DNA of 39,537 bases from Deltaproteobacteria bacterium (GTDB lineage Bacteria; Desulfobacterota; Desulfobulbia; Desulfobulbales; VMSU01): contig JAJXUT010000010.1 in the NCBI GenBank assembly GCA_021782655.1, forward strand, positions 1 to 39,537, in the 5' to 3' direction. The notes under the pieces were generated by a model. The model worked only from the letters and a program-made list of their open reading frames with translations, ran no database searches and was not told the DNA's origin. Shown here in pieces: positions 32,478 to 39,537 of this stretch. Numbering within the stretch: position 1 is the stretch's first letter; each line of letters starts with the position of its first letter. The position numbers were made by a program, and so were the translations under genes.

Positions 32478-32954
32478 ATGAACGCGACAGAGACAACAAG
32501 CAGGTGGAGTCCGGAGAGGAAGACAGCGATGTGCATCGTGCTGTCCATGTTCTATTTCGCCATGCTGGCCTATCCCTTCGGGGTGGCGATGGAGGGGTAT
32601 GTCTGGCAGAAGGCCTTGATCGCCGGGGTGATCTTCTTCGCCATCTCCATCCCGGCCTGGATCGTCAACCTTAAGCGGGAGTTCTACGACGCCACCGCTA
32701 CGGAGGCGGGAACGGTCGAAGAGATGATGGAGCGGGAACTCGATGTTAGCCACTACGACAATCTCGTTAAAGCAAGCAAGATCGGCGAACTGGCCAGGGT
32801 GCAGAAGTGGCTGACTTTAGAGGACATCGCCCAGATCCTCTTCTGCCAGGGTGGCGAGTGCGGCAGCAAGTTTGGCCAGATCGCCATCAAGCGCAACTAT
32901 CTGACCAAGGATCAGGTCGAAACCCTGCTGTCCATGCAGCAGGCCCAGTCGTGA
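32478..32954 (+). CDS. Small membrane protein of unknown function, first gene of the cytochrome operon
   Basis: A 158-residue protein I do not recognise. Two hydrophobic helices lie at about residues 17-38 and 44-64, so it is probably anchored in the inner membrane. A soluble acidic stretch follows. The C-terminal third resembles the MshEN/GspE-N type helical module ('FGQIAIKRNYLTKDQVETLL'), a fold found in cyclic-dinucleotide-binding and regulatory proteins. It also has a Cys pair in CQGGEC. The ribosome-binding site AAGGAGGTG is the best in the region, and the gene lies directly after the sigma-54 promoter. The hairpin behind it would let it be expressed more than the two cytochrome genes. 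Confidence 0.8.
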   Translation: MNATETTSRWSPERKTAMCIVLSMFYFAMLAYPFGVAMEGYVWQKALIAGVIFFAISIPAWIVNLKREFYDATATEAGTVEEMMERELDVSHYDNLVKASKIGELARVQKWLTLEDIAQILFCQGGECGSKFGQIAIKRNYLTKDQVETLLSMQQAQS

Positions 32955-32989
32955 AAGCGGCCAGAGAGCCTTGAATAATCAAAAAAACC

Positions 32990-33039
32990 AACCGCTTGGG
33001 GCGGGGCAACAAAAAGTTGTTCCGCCCCAAGCGGTTTTT
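32990..33039 (+). terminator. Terminator-like hairpin inside the cytochrome operon (possible attenuator)
   Basis: Arms 32990-33010 and 33016-33036 pair over 21 positions (two G-U pairs) around an AAAAA loop; five T follow (33035-33039) and AAGGAG of the next gene starts at 33040. On the minus strand the two wobble positions become mismatches, so the plus-strand RNA is favoured. It may end part of the message after the small protein gene or protect its 3' end. Confidence 0.6.
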
Positions 33040-33051
33040 AAGGAGAAAACG

Positions 33052-34170
33052 ATGAACAGAAAATGGGGGATGAGTCTGGCCATGCTTGTCTTGGCGGCGG
33101 CCATGTCCGGGGCCGCCGCCAGTTGGGCTGCGGTTGATAACGGCGTCTGTCTTGACTGCCACGGGGATTCCTCGTTGACCCGGAAGGATGGGGAGGGAAG
33201 CGTCTTTGTCGATCAGAAGTCTTTTCAGTACTCGGTGCACAACATCAATGGCATCGGGTGCCTCGATTGTCATACCGACGTGGGGGATTTGGATGTCTCC
33301 CAGGCGGTGCCGCATAAAACGCCCTTGGCGGCGGTGAACTGCGGCGGTTGCCATGAGCAGGCCGCCAGCCAGTACCGGTTGGGGGTGCATCAGAAGGCGA
33401 GCCACAAGGGGATAATCATCCAGTGTCAGGCTTGTCACGGCTATCATGACGTGGTGAGTAACGAGAACAAGCCGGTGCGGGAACGGGAGAATCGTTCCTG
33501 CCTGAAGTGCCACAATCCGGGCAAGTACCACAACTGGCTGCCCCAGAAGGAGACCCATTTTACCTACGTCCAGTGCACGGTCTGCCACGCCCCGAACATG
33601 CCTCACGTCATTCATCTGCGCTTCTACGACTTGGCCAAAAGGCAGTTCCTGGAGCCAGAGCGGGTGCTGGCCGCCCTAGGCACCGATTTTGACGGGTTCA
33701 TGCCCATGTTCAGTCGCGACGCCAAACCAGAGGAGATGAGCGCCGACGAGTTTGAGAATATGGTCTTCGCCTTGAACCGCCGGGGCTTGTACGTCGGATT
33801 CCATGCCGAGCTTTTGTCCCAGAACGATCCCCGGGTGCACCAGGTGACCAAGGTGTCGGCCAAGCGGGCCTGCGCCGACTGCCACGCCGCCAACGCCCCC
33901 TTCTTTGATTCGGTGGCGATGTTTTTCGTCGATCAGAACGGCGGGGTTCACCAGTACAAGCTCGATCGCAAGGTGCTTGAATCTTACAGCGTGAGCAACT
34001 TCTACCTGCCGGGCAGCGGGGCCGTAAGTCGCCTTCGTCCCCTGGACTTGGGCGGTATCCTCCTGGTGCTGGGCGCCGGAGTGGGGGTCATGCTGCACCT
34101 CGCGGGCCGTGCCGCCACCGCCCCGTTGCGCAAACGGCGTCACGATCGGAAGGAGGGAGAGGCTGATTGA
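33052..34170 (+). CDS. Membrane-anchored heptaheme c-type cytochrome
   Basis: A 372-residue cytochrome with an N-terminal signal sequence (hydrophobic about 7-24, ASWA end). Seven CXXCH sites start at residues 33, 70, 97, 125, 150, 175 and 274, with a non-heme stretch between the sixth and seventh. A C-terminal membrane helix (about 333-352) and a basic tail hold it on the periplasmic face of the inner membrane. The frame is open from 32971, but ATG 33052 has AAGGAG at six bases and starts at the signal sequence. With the b-type cytochrome behind it, it could take electrons from the quinone pool and pass them to periplasmic carriers, as in Geobacter CbcBA, which also pairs a heptaheme with a b-type subunit. 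That assignment rests on gene layout and heme count, not on alignment. Confidence 0.88.
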   Translation: MNRKWGMSLAMLVLAAAMSGAAASWAAVDNGVCLDCHGDSSLTRKDGEGSVFVDQKSFQYSVHNINGIGCLDCHTDVGDLDVSQAVPHKTPLAAVNCGGCHEQAASQYRLGVHQKASHKGIIIQCQACHGYHDVVSNENKPVRERENRSCLKCHNPGKYHNWLPQKETHFTYVQCTVCHAPNMPHVIHLRFYDLAKRQFLEPERVLAALGTDFDGFMPMFSRDAKPEEMSADEFENMVFALNRRGLYVGFHAELLSQNDPRVHQVTKVSAKRACADCHAANAPFFDSVAMFFVDQNGGVHQYKLDRKVLESYSVSNFYLPGSGAVSRLRPLDLGGILLVLGAGVGVMLHLAGRAATAPLRKRRHDRKEGEAD

Positions 34171-34261
34171 AACGGCTCGCTCAGGGGTCGTGTGGCCGGG
34201 CAAGCATGAGCTGGCCAGGGCTCGTGGCAAGGTGGAAAAATACTATAACGCGAGGTGCGAT

Positions 34262-34975
34262 ATGGAAGTAATGAACGCTATTGTCGAGGCGGGGCTGGCC
34301 GGGGAGGAGGGTGCGTCGGTGGCCGGGTTGACGCGCAAATTGCGGAAACCTGTCGTGGCGGCGGCCAATAAAATGGTGTATATCCACCATGCTCCGATCA
34401 GGGTTTGGCACTGGGTCAATGCGGCGGCCTTTGTCGTGCTGCTCTTAACTGGGGTGCAGATTAGGTTCGCGGGACGGCTTAATCTGTTTTCGCTGGAGGA
34501 GGCCATCCACCTGCACAACTACGTGGGGTTCATGGTGATCTCCAACTATTTCCTCTGGCTGCTTTATAACCTGGGCTCTGGCCAGATTCGGCTCTATCTG
34601 CCGAATCCTCGGGGGATGGCCCGGAAAATCAAGGAGCAGGTTGTCTATTACACTTACGGCATCTTCCGGGGCGACCCTAATCCTCACCAGGTGACCCCGG
34701 AGGACAAGTTTAACGTCATGCAGCAGCAGACCTACGCCATCATTATGTTCGCGCTGATTCCCTTGCAGATGGCCACCGGGCTCTTTCTCTGGGAGATAAA
34801 GCGCTTTGAAAACTACATCAACTTTATGGGCGGGGTGAGGATTGTGAATTTGCTCCACGTTAGCCTGTTTTTTTTCTTTGCCGCCTTCCTGATCGGTCAT
34901 ATCTATCTGGCCACCCTGGGGCATACCCCCTTGGCCCACATCAAGGCGATGTTTACCGGCTACGAGGAGGAATGA
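34262..34975 (+). CDS. Cytochrome b561-like membrane subunit
   Basis: A 237-residue membrane cytochrome b with about four helices: 52-70, 84-104, 158-178 and 193-219. Heme-ligand histidine candidates are H42, H43 and H50 before helix 1, H83 and H85 in helix 2, and H199, H213 and H221 in and after helix 4. Such subunits (Ni-Fe hydrogenase, thiosulfate reductase and CbcB-like) oxidise menaquinol and pass electrons to periplasmic cytochromes. The frame is open from 34109, overlapping the heptaheme gene; ATG 34262 has GAGG at seven bases. About 45 soluble residues precede the membrane part. Probably the third gene of the sigma-54 operon; the 91-base gap to the heptaheme gene is the longest in it. 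Confidence 0.88.
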   Translation: MEVMNAIVEAGLAGEEGASVAGLTRKLRKPVVAAANKMVYIHHAPIRVWHWVNAAAFVVLLLTGVQIRFAGRLNLFSLEEAIHLHNYVGFMVISNYFLWLLYNLGSGQIRLYLPNPRGMARKIKEQVVYYTYGIFRGDPNPHQVTPEDKFNVMQQQTYAIIMFALIPLQMATGLFLWEIKRFENYINFMGGVRIVNLLHVSLFFFFAAFLIGHIYLATLGHTPLAHIKAMFTGYEEE

Positions 34976-35006
34976 GGGGGATGCCTTTGGTGTCCTGGGG
35001 GTTGTT

Positions 35007-36023
35007 GTGACCTCGATTGTTAGGGGGAGGGTGCTGGTCACCGGTGGCGGCGGATTCGTGGGGCAGGCGGTTGTTCGGCGCCTGGTGGCTGCGGGCCGGG
35101 AGGTGGTGGTGGCGGGCCGGCACCGCTACCCCGAGGTCGAGGCCCTGGGGGCGCGGTGCGAGGTGGGCGACATCCGGGCGGGCGAATTCCTCAACCGGGC
35201 CGCCCGTGGCTGCGAGGCGGTCTTGCATGTGGCGGCCAAGGCGGGGATCTGGGGCCGGCGGCGGGACTATTTTTCGATCAACCTGGAGGGCAGCGAGCGG
35301 GTGATCGAGGCCTGCCGGGCCAACGGCATCGGTTATCTGGTCTATACCAGCACCCCGAGCGTGGTCTTCGCGGGCCGGGATCTTTCCGGGGTGGACGAGA
35401 CCGTCCCCTACGCCCGGCGCTTTCTCTGCCATTACGCCCACAGCAAGGCCCTGGCCGAACAACGGGTGCTGGCGGCCAACGGCCCGGAATTAAAGACCGT
35501 GGCCCTCAGGCCCCATCTGGTCTGGGGGCCGGGCGACAGCAACCTCATTCCCCGCCTGGTGGCGCGAGGCCGGCGGGGGGGGCTGGCCAGGGTTGGGGAC
35601 GGCAACAACCTGGTCGATATCTCCTACATCGACAACGTGGCCGACGCCCATCTCCTGGCCCTGGCCAACCTCGAAGGCCCGGCCACCGCCGCCGGCAAGG
35701 CCTACTTCATCTCCCAAGGCGAGCCGGTCAGCCTCTGGGGGTGGATAGACGACCTGTTCACCCGGCTTTCCCTGCCCCCGGTGCGGAAACGGGTGTCCTT
35801 CCCCGCCGCCTACGCCGCCGGGATGCTGTTTGAGACCGCCTACCGGCTGCTTGGCTTGACATCGGAGCCGCCTATGACCCGTTTTCTGGCCGAGCAGTTG
35901 GCTGCCTCGCATTGGTTCTCCATCGAGGCCGCCCGCCGTGATCTGGGCTATCAGCCCCGGGTCTCCACCGAGGAGGGGCTGGGCCGACTGGTAAGCTGGC
36001 TGGCGACCGAGGGCCGATTCTAG
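35007..36023 (+). CDS. NAD(P)-dependent epimerase/3-beta-HSD family protein (OleD-like)
   Basis: A 338-residue extended short-chain dehydrogenase. The nucleotide motif VTGGGGFVGQ is near residue 10, the catalytic pair is in HYAHSK (Tyr-x3-Lys), and 'YTSTPSVVFAGRD' is typical of OleD, the 2-alkyl-3-oxoalkanoate reductase of long-chain olefin synthesis. No oleA, oleB or oleC genes are in the window, so another sterol- or lipid-type reduction is possible. GTG 35007 is used, with a weak GGGGG upstream; GTG 35031 is an alternative. It follows the cytochrome genes after 31 bases but has no evident functional link. Its stop is 27 bases from the convergent rsmA. Confidence 0.85.
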   Translation: MTSIVRGRVLVTGGGGFVGQAVVRRLVAAGREVVVAGRHRYPEVEALGARCEVGDIRAGEFLNRAARGCEAVLHVAAKAGIWGRRRDYFSINLEGSERVIEACRANGIGYLVYTSTPSVVFAGRDLSGVDETVPYARRFLCHYAHSKALAEQRVLAANGPELKTVALRPHLVWGPGDSNLIPRLVARGRRGGLARVGDGNNLVDISYIDNVADAHLLALANLEGPATAAGKAYFISQGEPVSLWGWIDDLFTRLSLPPVRKRVSFPAAYAAGMLFETAYRLLGLTSEPPMTRFLAEQLAASHWFSIEAARRDLGYQPRVSTEEGLGRLVSWLATEGRF

Positions 36024-36050
36024 CCACCCACCCCTCTTCTTGTCTGTTGG

Positions 36051-36917
36051 TTATTTCCTCTCTCGCGTTTGGTCTTGCAGATAGGCCCTGGTCAGGGTGA
36101 GATACTCACTGGGGCTGAGCTGATCTGGACGGCGGGTCTCGTCGATCCCGGCTTGGCCGAGATAGCGGCGGATATCCTCCCGGCTGTGTCCGCCGTCCGC
36201 GCTGCCTAAGGCGTTGACCAGCGTCTTGCGGCGCTGTTGAAAGGCGGCCTTGACGATGGATTTGAGCAGGGCCGGCGGCGTCTCTCCCTTCCCGTCGTCT
36301 GAGTTAAAAAAGCGGATGCGGATCACCGTGGAGTCCACCTGGGGCCGGGGGTGGAAATGTTCCGGCCCCAGGGTGAGGAGCGGCTCCAGCGTGGCACAGG
36401 CAGCGAGCAAGACCGACAGTACCCCGTAGGCCTTGGTGCCGGGTTTGGCCAGCAGACGTTCGGCGACCTCCCGTTGCAGCATCAGCACCGCCCAATCAAT
36501 AGCTTCTTTGTGTTCGATAAGCAAAAAAATCGCTGGATTGGAGATGGAGTAGGGCAGGTTGGAGATGATCTTGAGTCGCCCCCCGGTCTCCTTGGCCAAC
36601 TGTCCGAGGTCGGTTTTCAAGAGATCTTGATGCCGTAGGCTGACGTTGGTGGGCAGACCGCCCTCCTCCTGGTGCCAGCGGACGATGCCGGAGTCGATCT
36701 CGATCCCGATCACCTCCCTGACCCGCCGGGCGAGCGGGACGGTGAGCGACCCCAGTCCCACCCCGAATTCGACGATGGTGTCCTCGGGCGCGGGTGCCGC
36801 CCGGTCGAGGATGGCGGCGATTACCCCTTCGTTGGTCAGGAAGTTCTGGCCTAAGCGCTTTTGGGGCGCCAGTTGCCGGTCGGCCAGGATGGCCTTGATC
36901 TCTTGGCGGCTGGGCAT
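36051..36917 (-). CDS. rsmA: 16S rRNA dimethyladenosine transferase RsmA (KsgA)
   Basis: A 288-residue methyltransferase that dimethylates the two adjacent adenines at the 3' end of 16S rRNA. The start 'KRLGQNFLTNEGVI', motif I EFGVGLGSLT and catalytic NLPYSIS are all present, as is the C-terminal 'AFQQRRKTLVNAL'. It lies three bases after the DUF2062 gene in the order tsaD - DUF2062 - rsmA, a housekeeping group for translation. No strong Shine-Dalgarno is visible before ATG 36917, so translation is probably coupled to the gene before. Confidence 0.95.
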   Translation of the reverse strand: MPSRQEIKAILADRQLAPQKRLGQNFLTNEGVIAAILDRAAPAPEDTIVEFGVGLGSLTVPLARRVREVIGIEIDSGIVRWHQEEGGLPTNVSLRHQDLLKTDLGQLAKETGGRLKIISNLPYSISNPAIFLLIEHKEAIDWAVLMLQREVAERLLAKPGTKAYGVLSVLLAACATLEPLLTLGPEHFHPRPQVDSTVIRIRFFNSDDGKGETPPALLKSIVKAAFQQRRKTLVNALGSADGGHSREDIRRYLGQAGIDETRRPDQLSPSEYLTLTRAYLQDQTRERK

Positions 36918-36920
36918 GGG

Positions 36921-37445
36921 CTAGGCGGATTTGTCCGGGGCCGGTTTCGGCGTCTGGCTGGGGCCGCGTCTTTGGCGCAGGCGGGTAAAGAAGCGGAAGG
37001 TCAAGGCGTAGGCCATGACCGTGAACGGGGCGGCCAGAACCACCCCCCCCAGGCACATGACCACGATGGCCTCGCCGCCCAGGCTGGACAGGGCCGCCAG
37101 GGTAACCTTGATCCCTGAACCGGAGAAGATCACCTCCATAACCAGGTGGATTCGCTCCCAGGACAGGTCGTAGGGGGTGAGGGCGGTGCCGATCCGCCAG
37201 GAAAGGTAGTATTGCAGGAAGTAGGTCAGCGGGTTGCAGACCGCCCAGCCGGCGATGAAGGCCCCGATCAGGTTGGCCCGGATAAGGGGGGCGATCAGGA
37301 TGGTGGCCACGGTGTGAAAGGGCATGGTGGGGGTGATGCCGATAAAGGTGCCGAGCGCCACCCCCCGGGCGATATGCCGGGGTTCGCCTTTCAGCCGGAG
37401 GAAGCGCAGTTTGTAGTAGCGCAAGGTGCGTTGCAGCTTGTTCAT
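36921..37445 (-). CDS. DUF2062 membrane protein
   Basis: A 174-residue protein of the DUF2062 family, recognised by 'RGVALGTFIGITPTMPFHTV' and 'NPLTYFLQYYLSWRIG'. It has two to three membrane helices and a Lys/Arg-rich N-terminus; its role is unknown, and the family is often near lipid or wall genes. A longer frame begins at 37676, inside tsaD, but ATG 37445 overlaps the tsaD stop by four bases (ATGA) and starts at the family N-terminus. Translation by coupling to tsaD is likely because no separate ribosome-binding site is visible. Confidence 0.85.
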   Translation of the reverse strand: MNKLQRTLRYYKLRFLRLKGEPRHIARGVALGTFIGITPTMPFHTVATILIAPLIRANLIGAFIAGWAVCNPLTYFLQYYLSWRIGTALTPYDLSWERIHLVMEVIFSGSGIKVTLAALSSLGGEAIVVMCLGGVVLAAPFTVMAYALTFRFFTRLRQRRGPSQTPKPAPDKSA

Positions 37446-38437
37446 GCGAGTATGGGGGTGCGGGAGTAGGCGTCCAGGTCGAGGCATAGGGTCTTCCTGG
37501 TCTCGAATTGATACCAGCCGGCCAAGGCGATCATGGCGGCGTTGTCGGTGCAAAATTGGGTTGGGGTGAGAAACAGGGCGCGGCCCGCCTCCCGGCAGCG
37601 TTCGGCAAACAGTGCCCGCAGCCGGGGGTTGGCCGCCACCCCGCCCGCCACCACGACGTTGGCGATTCCCAGCCATTCCGCGGCCCGCAGGGTCTTGACC
37701 ACCAGCACCTCGGTCACCGCCTCCTGAAACGAGGCGCAGAGATCGGCCACGGCGAGCCCCGGACGGTTTTCCCGGGCCAGGTTGGCCAGGGCGGTCTTGA
37801 CCCCGCTGAAGGAAAAATCCAGGCTGTCCGGGGCCAGCCAGGCCCTGGGGAAGGCGATGGCCCGCGGGTCGCCATCCGCAGCCAGCCGGCTGATCTCCGG
37901 GCCGCCGGGGTAGGGCAGGCCGAGGAGCTTGGCCGCCTTGTCAAAGGCCTCGCCCGCCGCGTCGTCCCGTGAGCGTCCCAGGAGCTGGTAATCGAAGTGG
38001 GAGCGCACCAGAAAGATGCTGGAGTGGCCGCCTGAGGCGATGAGGGCGATGAAGGGGAAGTCGGGTTTCTCATTCCCCAGGAAGACGGAAAGCAGGTGGC
38101 CGGCCAGGTGATCCACCCCCACGTAGGGGATCCGCTTGACCAGGGAGAGGGCCTTGACAAAGGAGAGCCCGATCAGGAGCGCCCCCACTAGCCCCGGCCC
38201 CTGGGTCACCGCCAGGCCGTCTAAGTCGTCCAGGCTCACCTCGGCCTCGTCTAAGGCCGCCTGCACTACCGGATAGATGTTTTGCAGATGGTGGCGGGAG
38301 GCCAATTCCGGCACCACCCCGCCATAGCGGCGATGCACCTCGATCTGGGAGTTGATGACGTTGGCGGACAGGCGGCCATCGATAAGCACCGCGGCGGCGG
38401 TCTCGTCGCAGGAGCTTTCCACGCCCAGGATAATCAT
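37442..38437 (-). CDS. tsaD: tRNA N6-adenosine threonylcarbamoyltransferase TsaD
   Basis: A 331-residue ASKHA-fold enzyme that transfers the threonylcarbamoyl group to A37 of ANN-decoding tRNAs, with TsaB and TsaE (not in the window). The start MIILGVESSCDETAAA, the metal-binding ASRHHLQN (His-x-x-x-His region) and 'ASGGHSSIFLV' and GGVAANPRLR loops are conserved. The frame extends to 38473, but ATG 38437 has GAGAGG and gives the universal family start. It heads the group tsaD - DUF2062 - rsmA. Confidence 0.95.
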   Translation of the reverse strand: MIILGVESSCDETAAAVLIDGRLSANVINSQIEVHRRYGGVVPELASRHHLQNIYPVVQAALDEAEVSLDDLDGLAVTQGPGLVGALLIGLSFVKALSLVKRIPYVGVDHLAGHLLSVFLGNEKPDFPFIALIASGGHSSIFLVRSHFDYQLLGRSRDDAAGEAFDKAAKLLGLPYPGGPEISRLAADGDPRAIAFPRAWLAPDSLDFSFSGVKTALANLARENRPGLAVADLCASFQEAVTEVLVVKTLRAAEWLGIANVVVAGGVAANPRLRALFAERCREAGRALFLTPTQFCTDNAAMIALAGWYQFETRKTLCLDLDAYSRTPILA

Positions 38438-38580
38438 TTTGCCTCTCTTTGGCGAATTGACGGCGTCAAGCACTTCCCTTGCCCAAGACCTTTAAGGAGC
38501 TTCCGACCCGCCTCTCTTTTACCTGATGCCCCCGTTCTGGGCAACGAAAAGTGAAAAACTTCCTGCCGGTGGGAAACCCT

Positions 38581-38609
38581 TTGACAATCGGCAAGCGTCG
38601 GGCTATGCA
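38581..38609 (+). promoter_or_regulatory. Promoter candidate for moaA
   Basis: TTGACA (38581-38586), 17 bases, TATGCA (38604-38609, 3/6). The leader of about 65 bases begins with a hairpin AGTCCCA/TGGGACT (38612-38618 with 38625-38631, six-base loop) directly after the -10. No molybdenum-cofactor riboswitch could be recognised. The rest of 38438-38678 has no gene that I would support. Confidence 0.4.
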
Positions 38610-38678
38610 GGAGTCCCAAGCCCCTGGGACTAGCATTTGTATCGTATAAGCCGGTTTGCAGCCGGCCCGGAATCAACC

Positions 38679-39537
38679 ATGCCCGCCATGTCCTCCACCC
38701 TGCGCGACACCTTTGCCCGCACCATCTCCTACCTGCGCGTCTCCCTGACCGGGCAGTGCAACCTGCGCTGCCTGTACTGCCGGCCCCTGGGGGGCGCGGG
38801 GCTGCCGTTTCCAGAGGAGGTCTTGAGCTACGAGCAGATCCTGCGGGTGGTGCGGGTGGCGGTGGGCATGGGGGTGGAGAAGGTGCGGCTCACCGGCGGC
38901 GAGCCCCTGCTGCGGCCTGGGGTGGTGGATTTTGTGCGGGACTTGGCCCGCCTGCCGGGCTTGGCCGAGATTAGGCTGACCACCAACGGGGTCTTGCTGG
39001 CCGGGATGGCGGCGGAACTGTACCGGGCGGGCATCCGCAAGCTCAACATCAGTCTCGACAGCCTGCAACGGCAACGCTTCGCCGAGATCACCGGCCACGA
39101 TCTGTTCGACCAGGTCTGGGCCGGGATCGAGGCCAGCCAGAGGCTGGGGTTTTCCCCCATCAAACTCAACGTGGTGGCCATGGCCGGGGTGAACGACGAC
39201 GAGCTGGTCGAGTTCGCCCGCCTGACCCGCTCGGAGCCGTTTGCCGTCCGCTTCATCGAGTGCATGCCCGTGGGTCAGGCCGGGGCGGGACAGGAGAGCC
39301 GTTACCTGCCGTCGGGCCTCATCCGGGAGCGGATCGAGGCCGTCCTGGGCGAGCTGGCCCCGGTTAAGAGCGCCAAGCTCGACGGCCCGGCCCGGGTCTT
39401 CACCCTAGCCGGTGCCCCTCGGGGCAGCGTCGGCTTCATCAGCCCCTTGAGCGAGCACTTCTGCGCCACCTGCAACCGGCTGCGTCTGACCGCAGCTGGT
39501 CGGCTGCGTTCCTGCCTGCTCACCGACCAGGAGACCG
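38679..39537 (+). CDS. moaA: GTP 3',8-cyclase MoaA, cut by the window edge
   Basis: The frame runs open to the right edge, giving 286 of the usual roughly 325-330 residues. It is a radical SAM enzyme for the first step of molybdopterin synthesis, turning GTP into the precursor of cyclic pyranopterin monophosphate (with MoaC). The SAM cluster is C27-x3-C31-x2-C34 (QCNLRCLYC), the SAM motif TGGEPLLRPG follows, and the second cluster motif 'FCATCNRLRLT' is seen near 39460. ATG 38679 or 38688 may start it; neither has a good Shine-Dalgarno. Sulfate reducers need molybdenum cofactor for formate dehydrogenase, consistent with the host proposed. Confidence 0.95.
   Translation, partial: MPAMSSTLRDTFARTISYLRVSLTGQCNLRCLYCRPLGGAGLPFPEEVLSYEQILRVVRVAVGMGVEKVRLTGGEPLLRPGVVDFVRDLARLPGLAEIRLTTNGVLLAGMAAELYRAGIRKLNISLDSLQRQRFAEITGHDLFDQVWAGIEASQRLGFSPIKLNVVAMAGVNDDELVEFARLTRSEPFAVRFIECMPVGQAGAGQESRYLPSGLIRERIEAVLGELAPVKSAKLDGPARVFTLAGAPRGSVGFISPLSEHFCATCNRLRLTAAGRLRSCLLTDQET

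Noticed and set aside
1-39537. Search for CRISPR arrays, transposases, phage genes, tRNAs and rRNAs
   Set aside because: None seen on either strand; gene content and base composition are uniform apart from the AT-rich spacers near 3200-3490 and 32260-32410.

Overview
The window reads as a piece of chromosome from a GC-rich, anaerobic, Gram-negative bacterium, most likely in the Desulfobacterota (Desulfobulbales-like). Reasons: kdsB implies lipopolysaccharide; there are several multiheme c-type cytochromes; glutamate synthase is split and ferredoxin-rich; a sigma-54 activator has a matching -24/-12 promoter; a NikMNQO-type metal importer is present. This placement is inference from gene content. 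There are no phage genes, insertion sequences, CRISPR arrays, tRNAs or rRNAs. About 34 protein genes are densely packed; one is cut at the left edge and moaA is cut at the right edge.

Layout. 1-960: end of an unknown gene, then a cold-shock protein with a long structured 3' region and a 62-bp perfect palindrome acting as bidirectional terminator. 972-3495: an orphan nine-heme secreted cytochrome with an iron-regulated-looking promoter. 3496-12884 (minus): a run of eight genes, outer-membrane barrel, NikM/CbiM, NikN-like, CbiQ, CbiO with a His-rich tail, then outer-membrane factor, adaptor and RND pump. A NikR-like inverted repeat sits over the promoter of the first gene, so the run looks like a metal import and export unit. 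13182-15273 (minus): DUF1015 and a TrmN6-like tRNA methyltransferase. 15474-16512 (plus): queD-queE. 16518-20596 (minus): kdsB, malate dehydrogenase and a long YvcK/CofD-like protein. 20964-24306 (plus): nitronate monooxygenase/FabK-like protein, pcnB, bioB, then a possible three-way-junction RNA and a strong bidirectional terminator. 24639-29782 (minus): three-gene glutamate synthase (amidotransferase, FMN synthase with ferredoxin domains, GXGXG-GltD-ferredoxin fusion). 30143-30502: NifX/NafY-type protein.

30827-34975 is the most interesting part. A PAS/AAA+ sigma-54 activator (minus) faces an exact -24/-12 promoter that drives a small membrane protein, a heptaheme membrane-anchored cytochrome c and a b-type cytochrome (plus). 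The last two together look like an inner-membrane quinone-cytochrome bc module similar in outline to Geobacter CbcBA. A 21-bp terminator-like hairpin lies between the small protein and the heptaheme gene. 35007-39537: OleD-like reductase (plus), then tsaD-DUF2062-rsmA (minus) and moaA (plus, cut).

Starts were re-chosen from Shine-Dalgarno position and family start, so several are shorter than the longest open frame.
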